Source: Mucilaginibacter sp. UR6-11
GTDB taxonomy: Bacteria > Bacteroidota > Bacteroidia > Sphingobacteriales > Sphingobacteriaceae
Direction of reading: 5' to 3'
DNA: 64,000 nt
NCBI RefSeq assembly: GCF_020880695.1
Contig: NZ_JAJIWO010000005.1
Coordinates: forward strand, 1 to 64,000
Below are positions 25,882-34,541 of the stretch, in pieces. The notes below the pieces were generated by a model that saw nothing but the letters and a program-made list of their open reading frames with translations, ran no database searches and was not told the origin of the DNA. How positions within the stretch are numbered: position 1 is the stretch's first letter; each line of letters starts with the position of its first letter. Both the position numbers and the translations under genes were made by a program.

Positions 25882-28431
25882 ATGGTAAAAAAGTCAGCTT
25901 ACCTGCTTATAGTCTTATTTATTTGCCTAAACTGTGTAAAAGTTTCTGCCCAAACCGCTTATTTTATAGACGGTTATCATGGCGGGATATGGGGACATTA
26001 TCCGGATTGGAACACACGGTTTATGACAGAAATGTTAAAAAAAAATCCCGGTTGGAAAATCAATATTGAACTGGAACCAGAAACCTGGGCACGGGCGAAG
26101 GTGATTGACCCGTCAGCTTATGCAGATTTTAAGGCGCTTTTTGCGGATCAGTCTTTGAAAGGAAGAATTGAGTATGTAAATCCTGCTTACGCGCAGAGTT
26201 ATATGTACAATATATCTGGCGAGAGCATCATCAGGCAGTTAAGCTATGGGATGAAGATGATAAAAAGCCATTTCCCCGAAGTCGTTTTTAGCACTTATTC
26301 ATCAGAAGAACCTTGTTTCACCAGTGCATTACCGCAGATATTAACTTCTTTCGGTTTTAAATACGCGTCGTTAAAAAACCCGAATACTTGTTTTGGTGGT
26401 TATACCCGGCCGCATAGCGGCGAACTGGTTAACTGGATTGGCCCTGACGGTACCCCTATAATAACTTCACCACGTTATGATGTCGAAAAACTGGCTGCCA
26501 AATCCACCTGGCAAACAATAGCCTGGAATAATTCGGCGGAATATGTTAACGAAGTACTGGCCAACGGCATAGCACACCCTATAGGGATGACATTACAGGA
26601 TGCCGGTTGGAAAGGCGGTCCTTTCATCGGCGATGGTTTGCATGGTAGTATTAAAAGTGTTTATACTACCTGGCGCAACTATTTCGCTGACATAGCTGCA
26701 GGAGATGCGAGACAAAACTGGAAGGTGACGCAGGAAGACATACTGGTAAGCCTGGTTTGGGGCTCGCAGATCACCCAGCAAATTGCTCAGAAAGTAAGGA
26801 TATCCGAAAATAAGTTGGTAGCCGCCGAAAAACTGAGAGCTATGGCGAAAATCTATGTCAACGCCGTATGGCCGCAGGTTGCTTTAGATTCGGCATGGCG
26901 CACGCTGTTATTATCACAACATCATGATTGCTGGATAGTACCTTACAACGGCAGGCGCGGTAATACCTGGGCTGACAAAGTAACTACCTGGACAGGAAAT
27001 ACCAACCGGCTGGCTGATAGCCTGACGACTGCGGCATTGATGGCTTTAAACCAGCCTCTGGTGAATGGTAATTTTATTACCGTTTACAACACTACCGCGG
27101 TTAATCGCGATGAGGTAATATCTGTAAAGCTAGCCGGCACCCGGAATTTGACTCATATGAGTTTGGTTGACGCAAACGGACAGACAGTTTCAATACAAAT
27201 AACAGACAACAGCATTATTTTTAAGGCCCGTATACCATCAATAGGTTATGCGGTTTATCAGTTGTTAGATAAAGGATCGTTAACGGCAAAAGGTGCGGGT
27301 GTAAATAAATTGGCTAATGGTAATTACCAGGTAGAAACAGATTTATATAAGCTCATTATCGACCCGTGGCACGGCGGGGCGATTAAAAGCATCATCGCCA
27401 AAAAATTAAATAATAAAGAATTTGTTGATCAGTCAAACGCTCGTAGTTTTAATGAATTACGCGGCAATTTTTACAACCATGGAGGTTTTAAATCAAGTGT
27501 AGATAGCGCCGCTAAGGTAGAAATCATAGAAAACGGGCCACTGAGAATTAAAGTTTTAGTAACAGGCCACATAGCTGGTAACAATTATACACAAGTTATT
27601 TCTTTAGCTCAGGGCCAACCAAGGATCGACATTAAATTAAATATTGATTGGAAAGGCAATACTGCTATAGGTCAGGATATTAAACCGATATACAAACTTG
27701 ATTTGCCTGCTAAACCTTTTTATGATGATCATTATAAGCTGCTTGCACTGTTCCCGCTAAATTTAAAGAAGCAAAAGGTTTACAAAAATGCGCCCTTTGA
27801 CGTAACAGAAAGTGAATTAAAAGACACTTTTTTTAACCGCTGGGACAGCATAAAAAACAACGTAATATTAAATTGGGTAGATGTTACTGATAACAACGAC
27901 CAGTATGGTATGGCGCTTTTTACAGACCACACTACAAGTTATACCCATGGTGAAGAATTCCCCTTAGGGCTTAATGTCCAGTATTCAGGTATAGGGTTAT
28001 GGGGCCGTAACTATGGTATTAATGGTCCCACACAAATCAGCTACGCTTTAATACCACATGCCGGCAGATGGGACAAGGCCGGCATATGGACGGAGGGCAC
28101 CAAATGGAGCGAACCGTTAATTACAGTAGTTGCCCATAAGCATCCGTTGAAAATGAGCAGATCACTGGTTAAAGTGCCGGCCGGGTATGAAGTATCCGCT
28201 ATAAATTTTAATGGTAATGATATGTTGGTGCGCATTTTTAATACCGGTACGAGCGGTCAGGAAAAGTTGATTTTTGGCTGCAGGGCAACTAAAGCAATAT
28301 TGACTGAACTTAATGGGAAAGAAGGGGAGGAGCTACCATTGTCACTACAGCCGCACCAGATTTCAACGACAATAGCTGTTCCAAAATTTGGAATCAGAAC
28401 TATTAAACTGGTGAATGCTGTTAGCTTTTAA
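25882..28431 (+). CDS. GH38-like alpha-mannosidase-type glycosidase
   Basis: 849 aa with a Sec signal peptide (ends VSAQ, about 24). The N-terminal barrel begins DGYHGGIWGHYPDW; the LPQILTSFGF and SQHHDCW segments match GH38 landmarks (barrel end and helical middle domain), and a long beta-rich C-terminal part fits the GH38 C-terminal domain. Where classical GH38 enzymes have the nucleophile Asp before the PQI segment, this protein reads SSEEPCF (E142-E143), so activity or mechanism may differ. It is co-transcribed with the SGNH esterase; the pair would trim acetylated mannose-type or related sugars. Confidence 0.75.
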   Translation: MVKKSAYLLIVLFICLNCVKVSAQTAYFIDGYHGGIWGHYPDWNTRFMTEMLKKNPGWKINIELEPETWARAKVIDPSAYADFKALFADQSLKGRIEYVNPAYAQSYMYNISGESIIRQLSYGMKMIKSHFPEVVFSTYSSEEPCFTSALPQILTSFGFKYASLKNPNTCFGGYTRPHSGELVNWIGPDGTPIITSPRYDVEKLAAKSTWQTIAWNNSAEYVNEVLANGIAHPIGMTLQDAGWKGGPFIGDGLHGSIKSVYTTWRNYFADIAAGDARQNWKVTQEDILVSLVWGSQITQQIAQKVRISENKLVAAEKLRAMAKIYVNAVWPQVALDSAWRTLLLSQHHDCWIVPYNGRRGNTWADKVTTWTGNTNRLADSLTTAALMALNQPLVNGNFITVYNTTAVNRDEVISVKLAGTRNLTHMSLVDANGQTVSIQITDNSIIFKARIPSIGYAVYQLLDKGSLTAKGAGVNKLANGNYQVETDLYKLIIDPWHGGAIKSIIAKKLNNKEFVDQSNARSFNELRGNFYNHGGFKSSVDSAAKVEIIENGPLRIKVLVTGHIAGNNYTQVISLAQGQPRIDIKLNIDWKGNTAIGQDIKPIYKLDLPAKPFYDDHYKLLALFPLNLKKQKVYKNAPFDVTESELKDTFFNRWDSIKNNVILNWVDVTDNNDQYGMALFTDHTTSYTHGEEFPLGLNVQYSGIGLWGRNYGINGPTQISYALIPHAGRWDKAGIWTEGTKWSEPLITVVAHKHPLKMSRSLVKVPAGYEVSAINFNGNDMLVRIFNTGTSGQEKLIFGCRATKAILTELNGKEGEELPLSLQPHQISTTIAVPKFGIRTIKLVNAVSF

Positions 28432-28477
28432 CAGAAAAACAATAAAAAAGTTGATGGAATTAATTTGCCAAATATTT

Positions 28478-28493
28478 GCTAAATCGTTTTTTC
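28478..28493. promoter_or_regulatory. Putative LacI-type operator, site B
   Basis: GCTAAATCGTTTTTTC matches the local consensus at 14 of 16 positions; the right half is degraded. A TTTG (28475-28478) overlaps its left end, as expected for an operator over a -33 box. It lies about 200 bp before the second SGNH gene. Confidence 0.5.
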
Positions 28494-28689
28494 TTTAATA
28501 ATTTGGCCATTATTAAACCAATTATTCATACATACTGTATTTAAACGCATTTTTAATAAATACAAAAGCGTAAAAACACAACAATGTACTTTACTCGTGC
28601 GATGCAATAAAAGCAGCTGGTCATAAAAAACTGATAGTCTAAACGCCGTGTAATATTTTGAACTTATAACAAGAAGAAGAGCTAAAATT

Positions 28690-30081
28690 ATGAGGAAACT
28701 GTTTTTGATGCTGATAGGCGGCATCGGTATTTTTTCTGCAACGCAGGCCCAAAAGGTTGCACCTTTCAAGGCAGGTGATCGTGTTGCGTTTGTCGGTAAC
28801 AGCATCACTGATGGGGGGCATTATCACTCATACATCTGGCTGTATTATATGACGCATTTTCCTAATATGCGTATTACCTGTTTTAATGCAGGTATTGGCG
28901 GCGACGCAATCGGACAGATAGCCGATAGGTTTGACGATGATGTCCTGTCTAAAAAGCCAACGGTTTTAACCCTGAGCTGGGGGATGAACGATAGTGGTTA
29001 TTTTGAATGGTACCGTGCAGATGCACAAGATGTATTTGATAAAAGGATGGTGACCAGCTATAAAACCTATGATCTTGTTGCAGACAAATTAAAGCAGCGG
29101 CCAGAAATTAGAACGATATTAATAGGAGGCTCGCCGTATGACGAAACCAGTAAATTTACTACCAAGAATATCTGGCCCCATAAAAGCGCCGCACTGGCCT
29201 CGATAATAGCGCACCAGGAGCAATCGGCAAAGGACAACCATTGGGCATTTGTTGATTTTTTCCACCCTATGACAGAGATCAATAAACGCTGGCAAGCCAA
29301 AGATTCAACCTTTAGCCTTACCCCGAATGACAGGGTACACCCGGATAACGACGGGCACCTGATAATGGCAGCCATTTTCCTGAAAGCACAGGGAATGGAC
29401 AACAAAGCAGTGGCTGATATCAATATTAATGCTGCTAATAAAAGTGTAGTTAAAGCTGTTAACTGTAAAATAACCGGTATTACCGGCACCCCGAATACAT
29501 TGGCCTTTACTTACCTGGCTAACTCGTTACCATACCCGCTTGACACGATCCCGCGTAGCTGGGGTAATCACAAAAAGCAGTCGGACGCGCTCAAGGTAAT
29601 ACCCTTTAACAAGGAATTTAACCAGGAAGTGTTAACAGTTAAAGGTTTAAAAAAAGGCGATTACAGCTTACTGATTGATGGCGAGAACATGGGGACCTGG
29701 TCGGCCGGTCAATTTGCCGATGGCGTTAACATGGCCGAAATTACAAATACGCCACAATATCAGCAGGCAATCCAAATTCGTGAACTAAATGAAGAACGAT
29801 GGGAAATTGAGCGACGCCTGCGTATGTATATCTGGATGGAATATGATTTTTTAAAAGGTAAGAACCTCTTATATAATGATAGTAACGCCGCTATGGATAC
29901 AGTAAAAAAATACGCAGTGAGAGATATTTTTGTTAATGGCAATAAAGACAACTATATGCGCGCCCGTTACAAAAGCCTGCGCGACGCCTGGCAAAAAGAG
30001 ATGAACGTATTAACAGACCAGATATACGCAATTAACAAACCGCAATCACATCGTATTGAATTGGTGGCATCCGATAAATAA
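28690..30081 (+). CDS. Secreted SGNH/GDSL esterase, paralogue
   Basis: 463 aa, collinear with the 24487 product across the whole length. The same landmarks are present: signal peptide (ends TQAQ), GNSITDGG with S38, NAGIGGD, GMNDSGY, a D-x2-H pair in NDRVHP, and the EERWEIERRLRMYIW tail. It is a duplicated gene that has diverged in its middle region, so the two esterases may act on different acyl positions or sugars. It is followed after 18 bp by an alpha/beta-hydrolase gene, another probable esterase. Confidence 0.88.
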   Translation: MRKLFLMLIGGIGIFSATQAQKVAPFKAGDRVAFVGNSITDGGHYHSYIWLYYMTHFPNMRITCFNAGIGGDAIGQIADRFDDDVLSKKPTVLTLSWGMNDSGYFEWYRADAQDVFDKRMVTSYKTYDLVADKLKQRPEIRTILIGGSPYDETSKFTTKNIWPHKSAALASIIAHQEQSAKDNHWAFVDFFHPMTEINKRWQAKDSTFSLTPNDRVHPDNDGHLIMAAIFLKAQGMDNKAVADININAANKSVVKAVNCKITGITGTPNTLAFTYLANSLPYPLDTIPRSWGNHKKQSDALKVIPFNKEFNQEVLTVKGLKKGDYSLLIDGENMGTWSAGQFADGVNMAEITNTPQYQQAIQIRELNEERWEIERRLRMYIWMEYDFLKGKNLLYNDSNAAMDTVKKYAVRDIFVNGNKDNYMRARYKSLRDAWQKEMNVLTDQIYAINKPQSHRIELVASDK

Positions 30082-30099
30082 TAAAAAGACCGATAAGAA

Positions 30100-30927
30100 A
30101 TGAAGATCATGAAATTTATGATTCTGGTATTATTTTGTTTTTGTTTATATAGCAGAACAAGCGCGGCCACTATAGATACTGCATTTACCCACAGTATCGC
30201 AATGCATAAAGATATTAAAGCAGTTGTTATAAAACCTGATGATTATGCTACGGGTAAAAGGTTCCCGGTGATATACCTGCTTCATGGCTTCAGCGGAAAC
30301 TATAGCGACTGGATAAAAAAAGCACCTTCAATTGCCTATCTGGCCGATAACTACCAGCTAATTATTGTTTGTCCAGATGGTAATTTTTCAGGTTGGTATT
30401 TTGACAGTCCGGTTAATAGTAAGTGGAAATATGAAACCTATATTGCCGGCGAACTGGTAAATTATATAGATAAACATTACGCTACGTTAGCCGATAATAA
30501 ACACCGGGCAATAACGGGCCTTAGCATGGGTGGGCATGGCGCACTTTTTTTAGCGTTTAAACATCAGGATGTTTTTGGCGCAGCAGGTAGTATGAGCGGC
30601 GGGGTAGATATCAGGCAGTTTCCGGATAGTTTTGGTATAGAACAGGTACTTGGTAAATACAGCCAGTATCCCGAAAGGTGGGAGCAGAACAGCGTGGTTA
30701 ATATGCTTTATTTGCTAAAACCTAATGCTCTCGCTATAACATTTGATTGCGGGTATGATGATATGATGTATGCTTCAAATCAGGAACTTCACCAAAACTT
30801 ACTGCAACGAAAAATCCCTCATGATTATACCATAAGACCCGGCGGCCACTCCTGGGAATATTGGAGCAACTCCATAAATTACCAGGTATTGTTTTTTAGC
30901 AGATACTTTAAAACCGGACATTCATAA
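30100..30927 (+). CDS. Secreted alpha/beta-hydrolase esterase (esterase D/feruloyl-esterase-like)
   Basis: 275 aa with an N-terminal signal peptide (ends TSAA, about 24). The alpha/beta-hydrolase fold is seen in VIYLLHGFSGNYSDW (oxyanion region), the nucleophile elbow GLSMGG with S142, D216 (FDCGYDD) and H250 (GGHSWEYW). The spacing fits the esterase D/antigen 85/CE1-like group, which removes acyl or feruloyl groups from polysaccharides. It is probably in one operon with the SGNH esterase upstream. Confidence 0.88.
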   Translation: MKIMKFMILVLFCFCLYSRTSAATIDTAFTHSIAMHKDIKAVVIKPDDYATGKRFPVIYLLHGFSGNYSDWIKKAPSIAYLADNYQLIIVCPDGNFSGWYFDSPVNSKWKYETYIAGELVNYIDKHYATLADNKHRAITGLSMGGHGALFLAFKHQDVFGAAGSMSGGVDIRQFPDSFGIEQVLGKYSQYPERWEQNSVVNMLYLLKPNALAITFDCGYDDMMYASNQELHQNLLQRKIPHDYTIRPGGHSWEYWSNSINYQVLFFSRYFKTGHS

Positions 30928-31042
30928 TGCCGCTATTTATTAAGGATTTCATGATAAAGGTTTTTAAAATTTATTATTCTGATAAAGAATCTTAGTCGTC
31001 AATTAGAATATTTAAATTATAAAAAAAAGAGTAAAATAATTT

Positions 31043-31058
31043 GCTAAATCGTTTTTAT
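31043..31058. promoter_or_regulatory. Putative LacI-type operator, site C, in a promoter
   Basis: GCTAAATCGTTTTTAT matches the consensus at 13 of 16. A TTTG (31040-31043) and TATATTAG (31063-31070) 19 bp apart frame it, so the site would lie between the -33 and -7 boxes of the SusD promoter region. Confidence 0.5.
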
Positions 31059-31149
31059 GATCTATATTAGCACTATATAAATACCAGTTATATAAACCAA
31101 TTATTGATATTTCGGTTATCGCAAGTCAAGCTGCACAATTCAAAGAATT

Positions 31150-31165
31150 GCTAAAACGATTTTTG
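31150..31165. promoter_or_regulatory. Putative LacI-type operator, site D
   Basis: GCTAAAACGATTTTTG matches the consensus at 13 of 16, 54 bp before the SusD start and 107 bp after site C. A paired operator is consistent with looping repression. Confidence 0.5.
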
Positions 31166-31218
31166 TATTTAGCAGCGGCTGTCGTTGATTAAATATTATA
31201 TTTTAATAAACCTAGTAT

Positions 31219-32967
31219 ATGAAGAGAATTTACTTTCAGGTGGTTGCGTATTCATCCTTAGTAATCGTGTGTTTTTTTACATCGTGCAAAAAGGACGGCT
31301 TTTTAGGGCAAACGCAAACATCAAATTTAAACCAGACCACCGTTTTTGCCGATAGTGCCAACACGGTAGCCTTTTTATCCAATATCTACGCCAACGTAGG
31401 ATTCAGCGCATCGGCCAGCAGGTTTACTTATGGGCCTCCACTGGCTCCGATACCGAATGGTGGTATAGATGCCTCTTCTGATGAAGCTGAAGTTTATAAC
31501 TCTGGTGGTTCCACAGCCCTGGCATGGGAAACAGGCACTATTAACCCCGCCGTCGTAACAGATGATGCCTATAAAATATCATATATAAACATCAGGTCGG
31601 TTAACCAGTTGTTAAAAAATCTGCCGAAAGCGCCCATCAACGCTTTTGTAAAAACCCAGATGAAGGCCGAGGCCCGCTTTCTGCGTGCCTGGTATTACGC
31701 CATCCTGTTAAAACATTATGGGGGTATACATTTAGTTGGTGACAGTATCTATACCTATACCGAGAATATACCAACTACCCGGAATACCTATGAAGAATGT
31801 GTAAACTACATTGTATCAGAATGTGATGCCGCCGGCCAGGACCTGCCTTTTACACAGTCTGGTGTTAACTATGGCCGGGCGTCCCAGGGTGCATGTATGG
31901 CACTAAAGGCGCGTGTTTTATTATATGCAGCTAGCCCGCTATTTAATCAGGCGCCATTAAAGGGTACAAAGAATGATGCGATATTGGGTTATACTGCTTA
32001 CAGTAAGGAAAGGTGGAAGGCAGCGGAAGACGCTGCGCTCGCGGTAATCAGCAAAAATGCTTACAGTTTATATATTGATAACAGCACCCCAGGAATAGGC
32101 TTTCGCGACCTGTTTACAATGCGCTATAATAAAGAGTATATTTTTCAGCTAATGCGCCCAACAGGTAACTCGGACCTAGAAGCGTTGTTTGATCCGCCAT
32201 CACGCACCGGCTCTCATGGCGCGTTTCCACTGCAGGGTTTGGTAGATGCTTTTCCGATGAGCAACGGTAAGGCCATTACAGATCCAACCTCGGGGTATGA
32301 CCCGCAAAATCCTTATCTGCATCGCGACCCGCGGTTAGATTTTACAGTGATCCACGACCAAACACCATTGCAAAACCGCCTGGCATCAGGCACATCGCCC
32401 ATTAATATTTACCAGGGTACGTTTAACGGAGTAAGTACCGGCCCGGATGCAGTGCATGTGGGTACTTCAACCGGTTATTATGTCAATAAAATGTTATCGC
32501 CAACGGCAGTATCCCAGGACTTTTTGCATGTTACGGACAGGGTATTGCCATTGATCCGCTACGCAGAAGTGCTGCTTAACTATGCCGAAGCAGCAAATGA
32601 ATACGAAGGTTCGACTGCACAGGTATATCAGGCTGTTGAAGCTATACGCCAGCGTGCCGGTCTTGTACCTTATCAACTGCCTGCAGGCTTAAGCCAAAGT
32701 GATATGCGTTTAGCTATTCAAAACGAGCGCAGGATAGAACTTGCCTTTGAAGAACACCGTTTTTGGGATGTCAGACGCTGGAAAATTGCTGAACAGACTG
32801 ATAATATTCAAACAAAAGGAATGCAGGTCGACCGTAACGGTAATGCTGTAACTTATACCATTTTTGATGTACGCAAAAGAAATTTCCGTACAGCTATGTA
32901 CTTATGGCCTTTGCCGCAAACCGAAGTGGCAAAATCGCCTTCACTTATACAAAACCCAGGTTATTAA
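31219..32967 (+). CDS. SusD/RagB-family lipoprotein 1 of the large locus
   Basis: 582 aa. Lipoprotein signal with lipobox TSC at about residue 22. RagB/SusD landmarks include EARFLRAWYYAILLKHYGG, LKARVLLYAASPLFN, AEVLLNYAEAANE and the C-terminal ERRIELAFEEHRFWDVRRW, ending in LIQNPGY. It is a surface glycan-binding protein. Unusually, it comes before, not after, a SusC gene, and DUF5004 and DUF4961 genes separate them. Its true SusC partner could be the receptor at 34542 or the one at 39405. Confidence 0.93.
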   Translation: MKRIYFQVVAYSSLVIVCFFTSCKKDGFLGQTQTSNLNQTTVFADSANTVAFLSNIYANVGFSASASRFTYGPPLAPIPNGGIDASSDEAEVYNSGGSTALAWETGTINPAVVTDDAYKISYINIRSVNQLLKNLPKAPINAFVKTQMKAEARFLRAWYYAILLKHYGGIHLVGDSIYTYTENIPTTRNTYEECVNYIVSECDAAGQDLPFTQSGVNYGRASQGACMALKARVLLYAASPLFNQAPLKGTKNDAILGYTAYSKERWKAAEDAALAVISKNAYSLYIDNSTPGIGFRDLFTMRYNKEYIFQLMRPTGNSDLEALFDPPSRTGSHGAFPLQGLVDAFPMSNGKAITDPTSGYDPQNPYLHRDPRLDFTVIHDQTPLQNRLASGTSPINIYQGTFNGVSTGPDAVHVGTSTGYYVNKMLSPTAVSQDFLHVTDRVLPLIRYAEVLLNYAEAANEYEGSTAQVYQAVEAIRQRAGLVPYQLPAGLSQSDMRLAIQNERRIELAFEEHRFWDVRRWKIAEQTDNIQTKGMQVDRNGNAVTYTIFDVRKRNFRTAMYLWPLPQTEVAKSPSLIQNPGY

Positions 32968-32983
32968 CAGGAAAAATTATTAC

Positions 32984-33427
32984 ATGGAAACGAATTACAA
33001 AATCAGGCATTTGTCATTATTGCTGATTATGGCAGTGGTGTTGTTAGCATCAGCCTGCAAAACAGAAAAGGTATTACCGCAAAAAGAAGCTTTAAAAGAT
33101 ATTAGCGGCAACTGGCAGGTAATAAAAGCTACCCGTAATGGAACCGATTTAACTGCTATAGTCGATTTTAGTCAGTTCAGGCTTAATTTCACTAATGGTA
33201 ATTATACATTGCAAAATAAGCTGCCGTTTCTGGTAGATCAAAACGGATCTTTTTCGCTTGATGATCCACAATATCCCTACAAAATCACATTTATTGCTAC
33301 GGGTAAACAACCGGTTTCAACAGCATTTACTTATCCCATTGTAAATGGCAAAAGGCAGCTGAGCCTGACATTTAGCCCGGGCTGTGCTAATAATAGTTAT
33401 ATATACGTGCTACAACAGGTGAATTAA
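32984..33427 (+). CDS. DUF5004/lipocalin-like lipoprotein
   Basis: 147 aa from the ATG at 32984, 16 bp after the SusD stop. That start puts a clean lipoprotein signal (ends ASACK) at the N-terminus; an upstream in-frame extension would overlap the SusD gene and hide it. The body has the ISGNWQVIKATRNG opening and beta-barrel-like strands of DUF5004. In Bacteroidota these small lipoproteins accompany SusC/SusD pairs; a glycan-binding role is inferred. Confidence 0.75.
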   Translation: METNYKIRHLSLLLIMAVVLLASACKTEKVLPQKEALKDISGNWQVIKATRNGTDLTAIVDFSQFRLNFTNGNYTLQNKLPFLVDQNGSFSLDDPQYPYKITFIATGKQPVSTAFTYPIVNGKRQLSLTFSPGCANNSYIYVLQQVN

Positions 33428-33449
33428 ATCTTAACAGAAAAACGAAATT

Positions 33450-34448
33450 ATGAGATCATATTTATATATAAAAGGGAAAGCGTTGTGGAGGGTATGTGCC
33501 TGCCTGTTATTGGGTATTGTGCTGGCTTGCTGCGGCGAAATAATAACTGGCGTTGATCAGCCGGCTACTGCTACCGTTGGTTCTACAATAGATATTACTG
33601 TACATATTGATATACCTACCGTAGGCAATGGCGGCCCCGATAACTTAATATTGGGTATACTGGTGCCAAAGGGCTGGAAAGCTGCGCAAAATACAACCAT
33701 TAATTATACCAGCCCATTGGGGAGTGGCACCATGACTTTAGTGCCAGACGCGTCGCTACCAAAAAACGGTAATGGCCTGACATGGTCGGCCTATATGAAA
33801 AAAACTTTTGGTATTGGTGGCAACCTTATCGACGATATGGAGTGGGTGGCTTATCAAACTGACAAGGCCTATTCACATAACGGATCTGAAATTAAAGGTG
33901 ATCTGCAGATAAAAATGAAAGTAGGCGCCGACGGTAACAACACGCGGGTAAAATTAGGCTATGTTATAACAGATACCGGAAATGGTTTTGTAAGCGACAG
34001 TAACGGTACTTATTACAGCGAAGTAATAACCCCATGTTTTGAACTTACCGGTGCCAGCGGCGACATCATAGATTTTTGTAATCCGCAATTAACAGTTATT
34101 GATCCACCAAAATCACTGGATAACGATTTTATAACATTAACTTTTGATGGTACCATAGTGGCTACACCAGTAAGCGGTGAAACAGAGCTTTATCTGTGCG
34201 CCACAGCCTATACCAGTGATGGTAAAACTATCTCGGTGTGCGAGCAAACAGCAAAAACGCTGATGAAACAAACTACCGCCACCAGCAAGAAGTACCAGAT
34301 CACCTTTTGGCCCCGTTCGTTTTTTGGTCTACAGGATAGCCAGACTATTATCCGGATGGAATATTTTGTAACCAATAAAACAAATACAGCAAAAGTCGGC
34401 TATGGCAATACTTTAGCCCCGTTTGTTTATACATTTAAATGCAGTTAA
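33450..34448 (+). CDS. DUF4961-type surface lipoprotein
   Basis: 332 aa with a lipoprotein signal (ends LACCGE, lipidated Cys at about 28). The body has two beta-sandwich halves: an N-terminal half with PKGWKAAQNTTINY and a C-terminal half after DPPKSLDNDFITLTFDG, resembling the DUF4961 family found beside DUF5004 in glycan loci. Such proteins are thought to assist surface binding. It starts 22 bp after the DUF5004 stop. Confidence 0.7.
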   Translation: MRSYLYIKGKALWRVCACLLLGIVLACCGEIITGVDQPATATVGSTIDITVHIDIPTVGNGGPDNLILGILVPKGWKAAQNTTINYTSPLGSGTMTLVPDASLPKNGNGLTWSAYMKKTFGIGGNLIDDMEWVAYQTDKAYSHNGSEIKGDLQIKMKVGADGNNTRVKLGYVITDTGNGFVSDSNGTYYSEVITPCFELTGASGDIIDFCNPQLTVIDPPKSLDNDFITLTFDGTIVATPVSGETELYLCATAYTSDGKTISVCEQTAKTLMKQTTATSKKYQITFWPRSFFGLQDSQTIIRMEYFVTNKTNTAKVGYGNTLAPFVYTFKCS

Positions 34449-34495
34449 AAAGCTAATAATCAATTGACTAGTGCTTTTTATAGTACGATTCGATT

Positions 34496-34511
34496 GCTAA
34501 AACGATATTTT
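34496..34511. promoter_or_regulatory. Putative LacI-type operator, site E
   Basis: GCTAAAACGATATTTT matches the consensus at 12 of 16 and lies 30 bp before the SusC ATG, in the only sizeable gap of the Sus cluster, next to a TAATTTTTG box (34511-34519). It suggests an internal, regulated promoter. Confidence 0.45.
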
Positions 34512-34541
34512 AATTTTTGCCAACAATTTAAACTTTATACT

